Positions 20,767 through 29,807 of a stretch of 64,000 bases of DNA are shown here, piece after piece. Source of the stretch: Trichormus sp. M33_DOE_039 (GTDB lineage Bacteria; Cyanobacteriota; Cyanobacteriia; Cyanobacteriales; Nostocaceae); the NCBI GenBank assembly GCA_015296085.1, contig DVDT01000021.1:179551-243550 (forward strand), given 5' to 3'. A program made the translations under genes and the position numbers. The notes beneath the pieces were generated by a model. That model did not search any database. It was given only the letters and a program-made list of their open reading frames with translations, and was not told where the DNA came from. Position 1 is the stretch's first letter; each line of letters begins with the position of its first letter.

Positions 20767-20809
20767 CCAACCATCATAAATTTTGAGCATTAAATGCTTC
20801 TATAAAAAT

Positions 20810-20835
20810 TCCTTAATAGTTTCGGCTATTAAGGA
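20810..20835 (+). terminator. Terminator of the ParM/ParR-like operon
   Basis: TCCTTAATAG and CTATTAAGGA form a 10-bp perfect stem with a six-base TTTCGG loop, followed by TTATTAGTATTT, 44 bases past the stop. Confidence 0.8.
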
Positions 20836-21025
20836 TTATTAGTATTTAGTGATGATCCATGAGTCCTAGTTACCCGATTCGCCAGAAGTTCTTGAATTTT
20901 GAATTTTGTAGCTTGCTTACTAATAGGGTATTTTGAATTTTGAATTTATTCCTCCCCAGTCCCTTTTATTACTTGCCAGACTGTACAAATGCTAGAATCC
21001 TCAAGTGTACGCTGAGGATACCGGA

Positions 21026-22462
21026 ATGCCAGTTATAGCTAGTCCAATCAAGTTTGGTACAGACGGCTGGAGGGGTGTAATAGGTGATGAATTCACCTTT
21101 GAACGCCTAGCTTTGGTCGCACCAGTTGCAGCAAAAGTATTATATGATACGTATTTTTCGACGGTGGGTAGCCGTACTATTGTTGTGGGTTACGATCGCC
21201 GATTTATGGCAGAGGACTTTGCCCGTGTTGTAGCCAATGCTGTGACCGCCGTCGGTTTTGATGTATTGCTGAGTGAAAGCTATGCCCCAACTCCGGCTTT
21301 TAGTTGGGCAGCAAAACAACTTAATGCTTTAGGTGCGCTAGTGATTACAGCTAGCCATAACCCCGGAGCGTATTTAGGATTAAAAGTTAAAGGTTATTTT
21401 GGTGGTTCAGTCTCACCAGAAGTTACAAAAGATATAGAAGCACTGTTATCAGTAGGTGTATCACCAGCATCTACTCCCGGTAAGTTAGAAAACTTTGACC
21501 CTTGGCCTAGTTATATTCAAGGCTTAGAAGCAAAAGTTAATATTGACAAACTCAGAGAAGCGATCGCCTCTGGTAAACTCACCGTATTCGCTGACGTTAT
21601 GCACGGTGCAGCCGCTAGTGGTTTGGGTAGATTACTAGGTGAACGTGTCCAAGAAATTAATAGTGATCGCGATCCTTTATTTGGTGGCGGTGCGCCAGAA
21701 CCATTACCAAAATATCTTTCTGCATTATTTGATGTGATCAAAACCCATCGCCATATCAATCAATCAGGTTTAGCGGTTGGGTTGGTATTTGATGGAGATT
21801 GCGATCGCATCGCCGCCGTTGATGGTAATGCCAATTTCTTGAGTTCCCAAGTTTTAATCCCGATATTAATCGACCACTTAACCCAGAGACGTAACTTTAC
21901 AGGCGAAATAGTCAAAACGGTAAGTGGTTCAGATTTAATTCCCAAGGTAGCAGAACTACATAACCTATCGGTATTTGAGACACCAGTGGGATATAAATAT
22001 ATTGCTGACCGGATGTTAGCCGCACCAGTATTGTTAGGAGGAGAAGAATCAGGAGGGATTGGTTATGGTAGCCATATTCCTGAACGGGATGCTCTCTTAT
22101 CAGCATTGTATGTCTTAGAAGCGATCGTTGAATCTGGGCAGGATTTAGGAGACTATTATCGCCACCTGCAACAGCAAACAGACTTCACTTCCGCTTACGA
22201 TCGCATTGACTTGCCCCTAGCTAGCATGGAAGTCCGAGCAAAGTTGCTGCAACAATTGCAAACTCAGCCATTAACAGAAATTGCCGACAAAGCCGTAATT
22301 GATTGTAAAACCATCGATGGTTACAAGTTCCGCCTGGCTGACCATAGCTGGTTAATGATTAGATTTAGTGGTACAGAACCAGTTTTACGCCTCTACTGTG
22401 AAGCTTCCACTATTGAAGAAGTGCATAAAACTCTGGCTTGGGCGAAAGAGTGGGCGGAGTGA
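21026..22462 (+). CDS. Phosphoglucomutase/phosphomannomutase family protein
   Basis: About 478 residues from ATG 21026 (MPVIASPIKFGTDGWRGVIG). A GTG seven codons earlier is possible. All four active-site loops of alpha-D-phosphohexomutases are present: the phosphoserine loop TASHNPGAYLG, the metal loop DGDCDRIAAVD, the sugar loop GGEESGG and the phosphate loop RFSGTEPVLRLY. It interconverts hexose-1- and -6-phosphates for glycogen or sugar-nucleotide metabolism. The exact sugar specificity cannot be read by eye. Confidence 0.92.
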   Translation: MPVIASPIKFGTDGWRGVIGDEFTFERLALVAPVAAKVLYDTYFSTVGSRTIVVGYDRRFMAEDFARVVANAVTAVGFDVLLSESYAPTPAFSWAAKQLNALGALVITASHNPGAYLGLKVKGYFGGSVSPEVTKDIEALLSVGVSPASTPGKLENFDPWPSYIQGLEAKVNIDKLREAIASGKLTVFADVMHGAAASGLGRLLGERVQEINSDRDPLFGGGAPEPLPKYLSALFDVIKTHRHINQSGLAVGLVFDGDCDRIAAVDGNANFLSSQVLIPILIDHLTQRRNFTGEIVKTVSGSDLIPKVAELHNLSVFETPVGYKYIADRMLAAPVLLGGEESGGIGYGSHIPERDALLSALYVLEAIVESGQDLGDYYRHLQQQTDFTSAYDRIDLPLASMEVRAKLLQQLQTQPLTEIADKAVIDCKTIDGYKFRLADHSWLMIRFSGTEPVLRLYCEASTIEEVHKTLAWAKEWAE

Positions 22463-22483
22463 AGAGATTGGGGGTGTAGGGGA

Positions 22484-22585
22484 GGCAGTTGCCTGGGCGG
22501 TGAACCACTTGCGGTGGACGGGTTTCCCGGCATAAGCAAAGTGGTGAACCCGAAGGGGTTTCCCGACTTGAGCAAACTGCCGTGT
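22484..22585. repeat. Imperfect palindromic repeat (GGCAGT...AACTGCC type)
   Basis: The stretch opens GGGGTGTAGGGGAGGCAGTTGC and closes AGCAAACTGCCGTGTGTAGGG. Inside are two GGGTTTCCCG palindromes. It shares end and core words with the repeats at 8.2, 29.3 and 44.2 kb, so this is one dispersed family. Confidence 0.7.
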
Positions 22586-22625
22586 GTAGGGATGATTTCA
22601 GCCAATGCCTCATACCCATTGACTA

Positions 22626-23255
22626 ATGACTAATAAACTAATGACCAAACTAGTAGTAGCGACAAGTAACCCTGGTAAGTTGCGGGAAATGCAAGCTTAC
22701 CTTAAAGATACTGACTGGGAATTACAACTCAAGCCGGAAGAATTAGAAATTGAAGAGACAGGTGAGACCTTTACTGAGAATGCCTGTTTGAAAGCTTCTG
22801 AAGTAGCTAAAGCTACAGGTGAGTGGGCACTCGCAGATGATTCTGGTTTGCAAGTATATGCTCTCAATGGTTCACCGGGGGTATATTCTGCCCGTTACGG
22901 CACAAGCGACTCAGATCGAATTGCAAGACTACTCAGAGAATTAGGTAGCGAAGTTAACCGCAAAGCTCAATTTGTATGTGTAGTAGCGATCGCATCTCCT
23001 GATGGTAATATTGCTATCCAAGCCGAAGGTCTTTGTCCTGGCGAAATTCTTCATGCACCGCGTGGCGATGGTGGTTTCGGCTATGACCCAATTTTTTATG
23101 TTCCAGAGAAGCAATTAACTTTTGCGGAGATGACACCGGACGTAAAAAAATCAGTTAGCCATCGGGGTAAGGCTTTTGCTGCTTTGCTTCCTCAACTCAG
23201 CAATTTACAATTCAAAATATCCAATGGGGAGGTAAGCCTACAAAATCCACAATGA
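22626..23255 (+). CDS. rdgB: RdgB/HAM1 non-canonical purine NTP pyrophosphatase
   Basis: About 205-209 residues (ATG 22626, or 22641 which gives MTKLVVATSNPGK). Hydrolyses ITP, dITP and XTP to monophosphates, cleaning nucleotide pools. Signatures are VVATSNPGKLREMQ, LADDSGLQVYAL, GYDPIFYVPE and the C-terminal SHRGKAF. Transcribed after the hexomutase on the same strand, separated by the repeat, so probably a separate unit. Confidence 0.93.
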   Translation: MTNKLMTKLVVATSNPGKLREMQAYLKDTDWELQLKPEELEIEETGETFTENACLKASEVAKATGEWALADDSGLQVYALNGSPGVYSARYGTSDSDRIARLLRELGSEVNRKAQFVCVVAIASPDGNIAIQAEGLCPGEILHAPRGDGGFGYDPIFYVPEKQLTFAEMTPDVKKSVSHRGKAFAALLPQLSNLQFKISNGEVSLQNPQ

Positions 23256-23474
23256 AAAAACTAGTATATATCAGCAGGCTGATTACACAATTGATATAAA
23301 TTAAATGTGGAACAGCTGATCAATAACATTACTGAGTCCTGAGTTGTAAGTCGTGAGTTGAGAGATATGCTTTGAGTAGCTACAGTGAAGAAATAACACT
23401 TTAATACTTCTTCACAATTCTTTTCAGACTAACTCGAAACTCCATTGGATAACTTTCTTCTCTAAGTTAACCAT

Positions 23475-23509
23475 ACTCAGAACTCAGAACTCAGAACTCA
23501 GACCTCAGA
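23475..23509. repeat. STRR heptamer array (ACTCAGA)
   Basis: Four perfect ACTCAGA units and one CCTCAGA immediately downstream of glnB, with degenerate ACTCA copies on either side. Confidence 0.85.
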
Positions 23510-23525
23510 ACTAATAACTCAAGAC

Positions 23526-24293
<768 letters not shown>

Positions 24294-24905
24294 CTAACGA
24301 CTTTGATGTTCAAACAGTGGGCGCACAACTAGATATCCAGCCCCAAAAGCCGTCAACATAATGAACAAAATACTGATAGCCAACCACCAACCATTCATTT
24401 CTTTAGGCTCTGGCTTGGAGTTAGGATAATAACCTGCCTCTTGCTCTTCAATCAATACTGTTTCTGGTATTGGGGTACTGAGTTCTACTATAGGCACAGA
24501 GAAAGCAGTGTGACGACTTTTGCTAGCTGAAGGTTCAGGGATGACGGGTTGGCGTGAACGAGTAGCCTGTGGGCGCGGTTGGTCTGTAGCAAGCAAATCT
24601 TTGCTAGGAATATTACTGACTTCAGGATGAGAAGTGGGGGTGAAAGTAAAGTTTGATGTAGTACGGGAATCTACTAGTTTTTGCAAGTGTATAAAAGATT
24701 TAACAACTTGAGTAATTTCATGGCGCAGATGTTGATTTTCCTGAGCTAATTGTTGGTTTTTAGTAGTCAGTGCATCTAACTTTGCTTGTGTTGCTTTTAA
24801 TTCGGCAGCTAGTTCCCGATATACGTATAATGGTACGGAGGTCGGATGATTTTGGGATGTTGCTTTTGGTGGATTGCCTGGAACAGAACCAGTGGTTGTT
24901 CGCAT
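24294..24905 (-). CDS. Coiled-coil protein with C-terminal membrane anchor
   Basis: 203 residues. A coiled coil lies at about 30-75 (ELAAELKATQAKLDALTTKN, QQLAQENQHLRHEITQ). A Ser/Pro-rich disordered region covers about 80-165. One transmembrane segment lies near the end (WWLAISILFIMLTAFGAGYL), followed by a short basic tail. No signal peptide. Tail-anchored topology with most of the protein in the cytoplasm. Family not recognised. Confidence 0.7.
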   Translation of the reverse strand: MRTTTGSVPGNPPKATSQNHPTSVPLYVYRELAAELKATQAKLDALTTKNQQLAQENQHLRHEITQVVKSFIHLQKLVDSRTTSNFTFTPTSHPEVSNIPSKDLLATDQPRPQATRSRQPVIPEPSASKSRHTAFSVPIVELSTPIPETVLIEEQEAGYYPNSKPEPKEMNGWWLAISILFIMLTAFGAGYLVVRPLFEHQSR

Positions 24906-25064
24906 TTGTGCTTTGGTATAAAAATGAAGTTAATTAGAGTATGAGCCATGTTATCAAAAGATAGTTGGCTTGGAAACTAGTCCTAGGGTATGAGGTATAG
25001 GGTATTGGGCATAAAGTTAACCAATGCCTAAGCTTGGCTAGCAATTATCCTGTCTGTGTAAATC

Positions 25065-25886
25065 CTAATTCGATAACAAAGGGTAAAAGTGTCCTACTGG
25101 GCCTTGTCCTTTGCCAATATCTAAGGCGCAAGTGAGTGCATTAGTAACATATTTCTTAGCTTGCTGTACAGATTGCCATAAATCTTCACCTTTAGCTAGA
25201 TTAGCAGCGATCGCAGCTGATAAAGTACAACCAGTACCATGAGTATTGTGAGTATCTACTTGCTCTGTAGTTAAAGTTTCTAACTTTTGCCCATCAAACC
25301 AAATATCAACACCACGAGAATTTCCTGATATTCCTCCACCCTTAACTAACACAACTTTCGCCTTTAAATTGCGATGAATTACTTGAGCAGCTGCCCTCAT
25401 ATCATCTAAGGTATTCACCGTTAAACCGCTTAAAATCTGGGCTTCGTAGCGATTGGGTGTAATAATAGCTGCCTGGGGAATAAGTTGTTGACAGAGTATA
25501 TTGACGGCATCATTATCAATTAATTGCGCTCCTGTCCGTGATACCATCACCGGGTCAACAACTAAGTTATGAATTTGTAAAGCCTTCACTTGCTGGGCAA
25601 CAGTTGCGATGATTTCTTGATTAAGTAACATACCAGTTTTCGCAGCTTGTACACCAATATCTACCACTACCGCTTGTATTTGGGCTACAACTGCCTCTGG
25701 CTGCATGGCATCAACCCTAGCAACTCCCTGCGTATTTTGAGCTGTCACACAAGTAATAGCACTAGTGCCGTGAACACAATGAAAGGCAAAGGTGCGTAAA
25801 TCAGCTTGAATTCCTGCACCGCCACCACTATCTGAACCTGCAATGGTTAATGCAACCGGAACTTTGGATTTTATTTCAGCATTCAT
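25065..25886 (-). CDS. thiD: Hydroxymethylpyrimidine/phosphomethylpyrimidine kinase
   Basis: 273 residues. Phosphorylates HMP and HMP-P to HMP-PP, the step after ThiC. The ribokinase-fold signature ALTIAGSDSGGGAGIQADLR is at the N-terminus, with VVDPVMVSRTGAQL and HGTGCTLSAAIAANLA (the catalytic-loop aspartate replaced by Cys in this GTGC, as usual for ThiD). No TPP riboswitch is visible upstream, unlike thiC. Divergent from the next gene with only 32 bases between starts. Confidence 0.95.
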   Translation of the reverse strand: MNAEIKSKVPVALTIAGSDSGGGAGIQADLRTFAFHCVHGTSAITCVTAQNTQGVARVDAMQPEAVVAQIQAVVVDIGVQAAKTGMLLNQEIIATVAQQVKALQIHNLVVDPVMVSRTGAQLIDNDAVNILCQQLIPQAAIITPNRYEAQILSGLTVNTLDDMRAAAQVIHRNLKAKVVLVKGGGISGNSRGVDIWFDGQKLETLTTEQVDTHNTHGTGCTLSAAIAANLAKGEDLWQSVQQAKKYVTNALTCALDIGKGQGPVGHFYPLLSN

Positions 25887-25918
25887 AAGTAAAAGTTAAT
25901 TTATTAAACGCTAATCAC

Positions 25919-26686
25919 ATGGATTTATTCACTGTTAACATACCAATATCTCAACCAGTCCCAGTAGTTGCTAACCTTCCCCATAGTGGGTTAACAATTC
26001 CTGAAAATATAGCTACACTTTTGGCTCAAGAATATCTTCCCAACCAAGATTGGCATTTAGATAAACTATATGATTTTCTTCCACAATTGGGAGTAACAGT
26101 CCTGCAAGCCAATTACAGTCGATATGTAGTTGATTTGAACCGAGAAGTAAAAGAACCACTAGCAGGTAATTTTTGGTCATCTGTTATACCGCTAGAAACA
26201 GGATTTGCTCAACCGATTTATACAAATAATCCCAGCCTAGAAAATATAAAAAACCGCATACAGAAATACTATTTTCCCTACCATCACAAATTAGAAACTA
26301 TATTAAAAGAGAAAATTCAAGAATTTGGTAAAGTTTATTTGCTAGACTTACACAGTTTTGGAGGTGTAATTGATGATCAAATATGTTTGGGAAACCTTAA
26401 TGGGAAAAGCTGTAGTCAATTTTTGACCTTAAAAGTTGAAGAAGCTTTTGCATGCCAAGGATATCAAGTAGTTAGAAATAAAATTTTTACAGGTGGTTAT
26501 ATTACTCGAAATTACAGTCAAATACCAGGAGTTGAAGCCTTACAAATTGAGGTGAGATATCATGTTTATTTAGATGATAGTCAACTAGATAAACCCCAGT
26601 TACCTGATTGGAATCTAACTAATTTTTATCAAGCTAAAGATAAATTTATAGATATCTTTACCAAGATAGTGAAAGAAGTAAAATGA
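25919..26686 (+). CDS. N-formylglutamate amidohydrolase family protein
   Basis: 255 residues. VVANLPHSGLTIPENI at the start, RYVVDLNREVKEPL, LLDLHSFGGVIDDQICLGN and the final GVEALQIEVRYHVYL match the HutG2-like amidohydrolase family (the DLHS and H residues are presumed metal ligands). N-formylglutamate hydrolysis is the last step of one histidine degradation route, but cyanobacteria generally lack the rest, so the physiological substrate is uncertain. It shares a short bidirectional promoter region with thiD. Confidence 0.8.
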   Translation: MDLFTVNIPISQPVPVVANLPHSGLTIPENIATLLAQEYLPNQDWHLDKLYDFLPQLGVTVLQANYSRYVVDLNREVKEPLAGNFWSSVIPLETGFAQPIYTNNPSLENIKNRIQKYYFPYHHKLETILKEKIQEFGKVYLLDLHSFGGVIDDQICLGNLNGKSCSQFLTLKVEEAFACQGYQVVRNKIFTGGYITRNYSQIPGVEALQIEVRYHVYLDDSQLDKPQLPDWNLTNFYQAKDKFIDIFTKIVKEVK

Positions 26687-26887
26687 TTGATGTTCTACAG
26701 TCAAATATCAATAAACTAATGAAATTATAGCAATTTAATTTCATTCCTGTTTGAGTAGTGTGGCGTAGCCATAATCCGCTTGTGTCGGTGTAGAACAGGT
26801 AACAGAGAACAGAAAAGAAGATAGTAGAGGTGTACATAGCTTCGCAAAAATCAAATAGTAGTTCACGACTTATGACTACTGATTTTG

Positions 26888-27310
26888 TTACCTATGTATA
26901 TTTTGCAATGCACCTTGTAAAAATTTACCCCATTCTGCTGCTAAGGGAATTTCTGTGAATGGAACTTTTACTGATTTATCGGATTCACTGAAGATAAATT
27001 CTAGCTCAATAGAACGCCCCTTATTAGGGAGTAAATTTATATCTACTACTTTTTCATCCACCAAAAGTTGGATTTCTTGAACATCAACTAATGAAAAAGT
27101 TTGTAGTTGAATCAGCCCTTTGGCTGTGGGTTTACCCCAAGTAATACTGTTATCTTTTTGACCCAATACAGCATAGATATCATATTTAGCCCGATCAAAT
27201 TGCTCTGCCCAAGTACGATAGGCTTCGACTTTTTGATATTCTTTTGAGCCTTGCCAAGCTAACCAGAAAAATATGATTAACAGAGGCAACCAGAAAAGAC
27301 CACGTTCCAT
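26888..27310 (-). CDS. Small N-terminally anchored protein of unknown function
   Basis: 140 residues. One N-terminal membrane segment (LFWLPLLIIFFWLAWQG) is followed by a soluble domain of alternating beta strands (GLIQLQTFSLVDVQEIQLLV, ELEFIFSESDKSVKVPF). It looks like an extracytoplasmic or membrane-associated small beta-sandwich. Divergent from the subtilase gene. Family not recognised. Confidence 0.7.
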   Translation of the reverse strand: MERGLFWLPLLIIFFWLAWQGSKEYQKVEAYRTWAEQFDRAKYDIYAVLGQKDNSITWGKPTAKGLIQLQTFSLVDVQEIQLLVDEKVVDINLLPNKGRSIELEFIFSESDKSVKVPFTEIPLAAEWGKFLQGALQNIHR

Positions 27311-27435
27311 TGTTTAAAAAGTCCTCAGTCAAAGATTTAACTAAAAAGGTTTAACTTAATTGCAAAGTTCCCCAACTAGGGACGCAGATAAGTTATCGTA
27401 GTGAGCAAACTGGCAAAAAGCGGTGATGAGTTGGT

Positions 27436-29286
27436 ATGAGAAAACTTATAATATTGTGCTTGTTTGTCATCGGGTTGATATCAGCTGTGTGGGGGTTTCT
27501 GAATTTTCAGGGACTAGCAGCTAAAGGTGAATTCGGGACAATTCTGGTAGATTTTCGTGAAGATATTCCAGCCGAGGTAATCAAGCAAGATTTACAAGCG
27601 ATCGCACAAAAATACAACGTTACTCCTCAATTAGATAATAAATTCTCAGCGCAAGATAATGTTTATATTATCAAGGGCGATCGCGATCGGCTCAAGGAAC
27701 TGAGGAAATCTTCCTGGGCTAAAGCTACAGAAATTATTGAGCCTAACTATGTCTACAAGCTAATTGAGCCAACAGCTAAACCAACTTGGCTAGGCGAAAT
27801 CTTAAGACCTCAAGATGGTGAAGAATTTCAACCTTCAGTCAGCGCACCCAACGACGAATATTACAGCAAACAATGGAATCTCCACAAAATCGGTGTTGAA
27901 AGTGCATGGAGAGAAACCAAAGGTAGCGGTATAACCGTTGCTGTAATTGATACAGGTGTTACCAAAGTCCGCGACTTGTACGAAACAAAATTTGTCAAAG
28001 GCTACGATTTCGTCAACGACAAAGAAGATGCCAGCGATGACAATGGCCACGGTACTCACGTCGCCGGTACAATTGCCCAAGCTACCAATAATAAATATGG
28101 TGTCGCGGGAATTGCTTACGAAGCCAAACTCATGCCTTTAAAAGTGCTGAGTGCTTACGGTGGCGGGACTGTAGCTGATATTGCCGAAGCCATTAAATTT
28201 GCGGCTGACAAAGGCGCAGATGTAATTAACATGAGTTTAGGGGGTGGCGGTGAAAGTCAACTTCTCAAACAAGCCATCGAGTATGCCCATAGAAAAGGTG
28301 TAGTCATCATTGCCGCAGCCGGTAACGAAAACGATAATTCCGCCTCTTACCCTGCCCGTTATCCCCATGTAATTGGGGTTTCAGCATTTGGCCCCGATGG
28401 GGAGAAAGCCCCTTATTCTAACTTTGGTGCTGGCGTTGATATTTCTGCCCCTGGTGGAACTGATGCAGGTGCAATTTTACAAGAAACCATCAACGAACAA
28501 GGCGAAGGCGTATTTCTGGGACTCCAAGGTACAAGCATGGCTTCCCCTCACGTTGCAGGTGTAGCTGCGTTAATTAAAGCTAAAGGTGTTCAAGACCCAG
28601 AGGAAATTTTAAAAGTCCTCAAACAGTCAGCACGAGTGATTAAAGACGATGGCTTAAACTACTACGGTGCTGGACAACTCAATGCCGAAGCAGCAGTGAA
28701 AATCGCTACCGAGGGACAAATCAGTTTCCAAGATTTCTTCCGATGGTTGCGGGATAACGGCTATCTCAACCCTGGTTTTTGGATAGACGGTGGTGCAGTC
28801 GCACTTTTACCAAAAATACTGATGGTACTTGGTTCTTATCTCCTAGCATGGTTATTGCGGGTTTACTTCCCCTTCACTTGGAGTTGGTCATTATCTAGCG
28901 GTCTGATTTTCGGTAGTTCGGGGTTATTCTTCCTCAAGGGCATTTATATCTTTGACTTACCCCAGTGGCCGTTCCGCGTTTTGGGTAGTTCCATTCCCGA
29001 ATTAGGTAACACTCTACAGGGTACTGATGCGTTAAATCCAATTTTTGCCAGTGTACTAATTCCAGTTGTGTTAGTGGCATTGCTACTAGGTCATCCTAGC
29101 TGGAAATGGTTTGCGATCGGTTCTACCCTAGGTGTAGCAGCTTGTTTAACAGTCAGTGCAGTTTTAGATCCAGCAGTCTGGGGCTTAGGTAGTGATAACT
29201 TGGCCAGAATATTTCTCATTACCAATGCTTTACTCTGTTACGGACTAGCAAGATTAGCATTGAAAAACGAAGGAAAAACAGCTTAG
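27436..29286 (+). CDS. Membrane-anchored subtilisin-like protease (S8)
   Basis: 616 residues. An N-terminal signal/anchor (about 3-21) precedes a propeptide-like region (35-110) and a complete S8 domain with Asp172 (VAVIDTGV), His205 (NGHGTHVAGT), oxyanion Asn297 (AAAGNEND) and Ser367 (GTSMASPHVAG). After the protease come about five hydrophobic segments (about 455-475, 485-505, 535-552, 558-577, 588-607). The hydrophobic C-terminal extension is unusual for a secreted subtilase and would tether the enzyme in the cytoplasmic or thylakoid membrane with the catalytic domain outside. Substrate unknown. Confidence 0.92.
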   Translation: MRKLIILCLFVIGLISAVWGFLNFQGLAAKGEFGTILVDFREDIPAEVIKQDLQAIAQKYNVTPQLDNKFSAQDNVYIIKGDRDRLKELRKSSWAKATEIIEPNYVYKLIEPTAKPTWLGEILRPQDGEEFQPSVSAPNDEYYSKQWNLHKIGVESAWRETKGSGITVAVIDTGVTKVRDLYETKFVKGYDFVNDKEDASDDNGHGTHVAGTIAQATNNKYGVAGIAYEAKLMPLKVLSAYGGGTVADIAEAIKFAADKGADVINMSLGGGGESQLLKQAIEYAHRKGVVIIAAAGNENDNSASYPARYPHVIGVSAFGPDGEKAPYSNFGAGVDISAPGGTDAGAILQETINEQGEGVFLGLQGTSMASPHVAGVAALIKAKGVQDPEEILKVLKQSARVIKDDGLNYYGAGQLNAEAAVKIATEGQISFQDFFRWLRDNGYLNPGFWIDGGAVALLPKILMVLGSYLLAWLLRVYFPFTWSWSLSSGLIFGSSGLFFLKGIYIFDLPQWPFRVLGSSIPELGNTLQGTDALNPIFASVLIPVVLVALLLGHPSWKWFAIGSTLGVAACLTVSAVLDPAVWGLGSDNLARIFLITNALLCYGLARLALKNEGKTA

Positions 29287-29309
29287 TGGGCATTGGGAAT
29301 TGGGGAGAC

Positions 29310-29384
29310 ACTGCGTTGGGCAGGCAATGCCCGACTTTTAGCAAGTGTCGTCGGTTTTCCCGACTTGTCGTAACTGCCGTCATT
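29310..29384. repeat. Palindromic repeat (same family as 8.2 and 22.5 kb)
   Basis: GGCAGGCAATGCCCGACTTT, GTCGGTTTTCCCGACTTGTC and AACTGCCGTCATTGG carry the family's core and end words. In forward translation it gives PTFSKCRRFSRLVVTA, nearly the peptide PTCSTCRRVSRLVATA that the 8.2 kb copy gives inside the histidine kinase. Confidence 0.75.
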
Positions 29385-29405
29385 GGGCGTGAATACTCTT
29401 TACTT

Positions 29406-29454
29406 CCCTATTCCCTATTCCTTATTTCCTATTTCCTATTTCCTATTTCCTATT
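29406..29454. repeat. STRR heptamer array (TCCTATT)
   Basis: Seven units in a row: CCCTATT, CCCTATT, CCTTATT, then TCCTATT four times. It ends 11 bases before the next gene. Confidence 0.9.
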
Positions 29455-29465
29455 CCCTCAATCTT

Positions 29466-29699
29466 ATGAGTATTACAGTTACAGGTAAAATTGAACGCCG
29501 TCAACTTGGTATGGGTACATGGGCGTTAATTAGCGATGAGGGTGTCACTTATGAAATCCTCAAGGGTGCAGACAAAGAATTACTCAAGGCGGGACAAAAA
29601 GCCAAAGTGACAGGACAGGTGCGTGAAGATATCATGACGATCGCCATGATCGGCCCTGTTCTAGAAGTAAAATCATTTGAGGTGCTGAGTTCTGATTAG
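29466..29699 (+). CDS. Small conserved protein, possible OB-like beta barrel
   Basis: 77 residues from ATG 29466 (MSITVTGKIERRQLGMGTWA). An upstream open frame is repeat and STRR sequence and is not counted. The pattern of short beta strands (TWALISDEGVTYEIL, AKVTGQVREDIMTIAMI) suggests a small OB-like barrel. The ribosome site is weak because the STRR array occupies the leader. Function unknown. Confidence 0.7.
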   Translation: MSITVTGKIERRQLGMGTWALISDEGVTYEILKGADKELLKAGQKAKVTGQVREDIMTIAMIGPVLEVKSFEVLSSD

Positions 29700-29807
29700 T
29701 GCTGTTAGGGATAAATGGGGCATTTTCAGCCAGATTGCTACTACGCTACTCCAGCAGATATGAAGATCAAAGCCACAAAAATTGCTCAGATCGACTTTAT
29801 CCATTTT

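Noticed and set aside
23430..23525. CRISPR-like array
   Set aside because: The unit is seven bases with no spacers. These are STRR heptamers, as in the other arrays.
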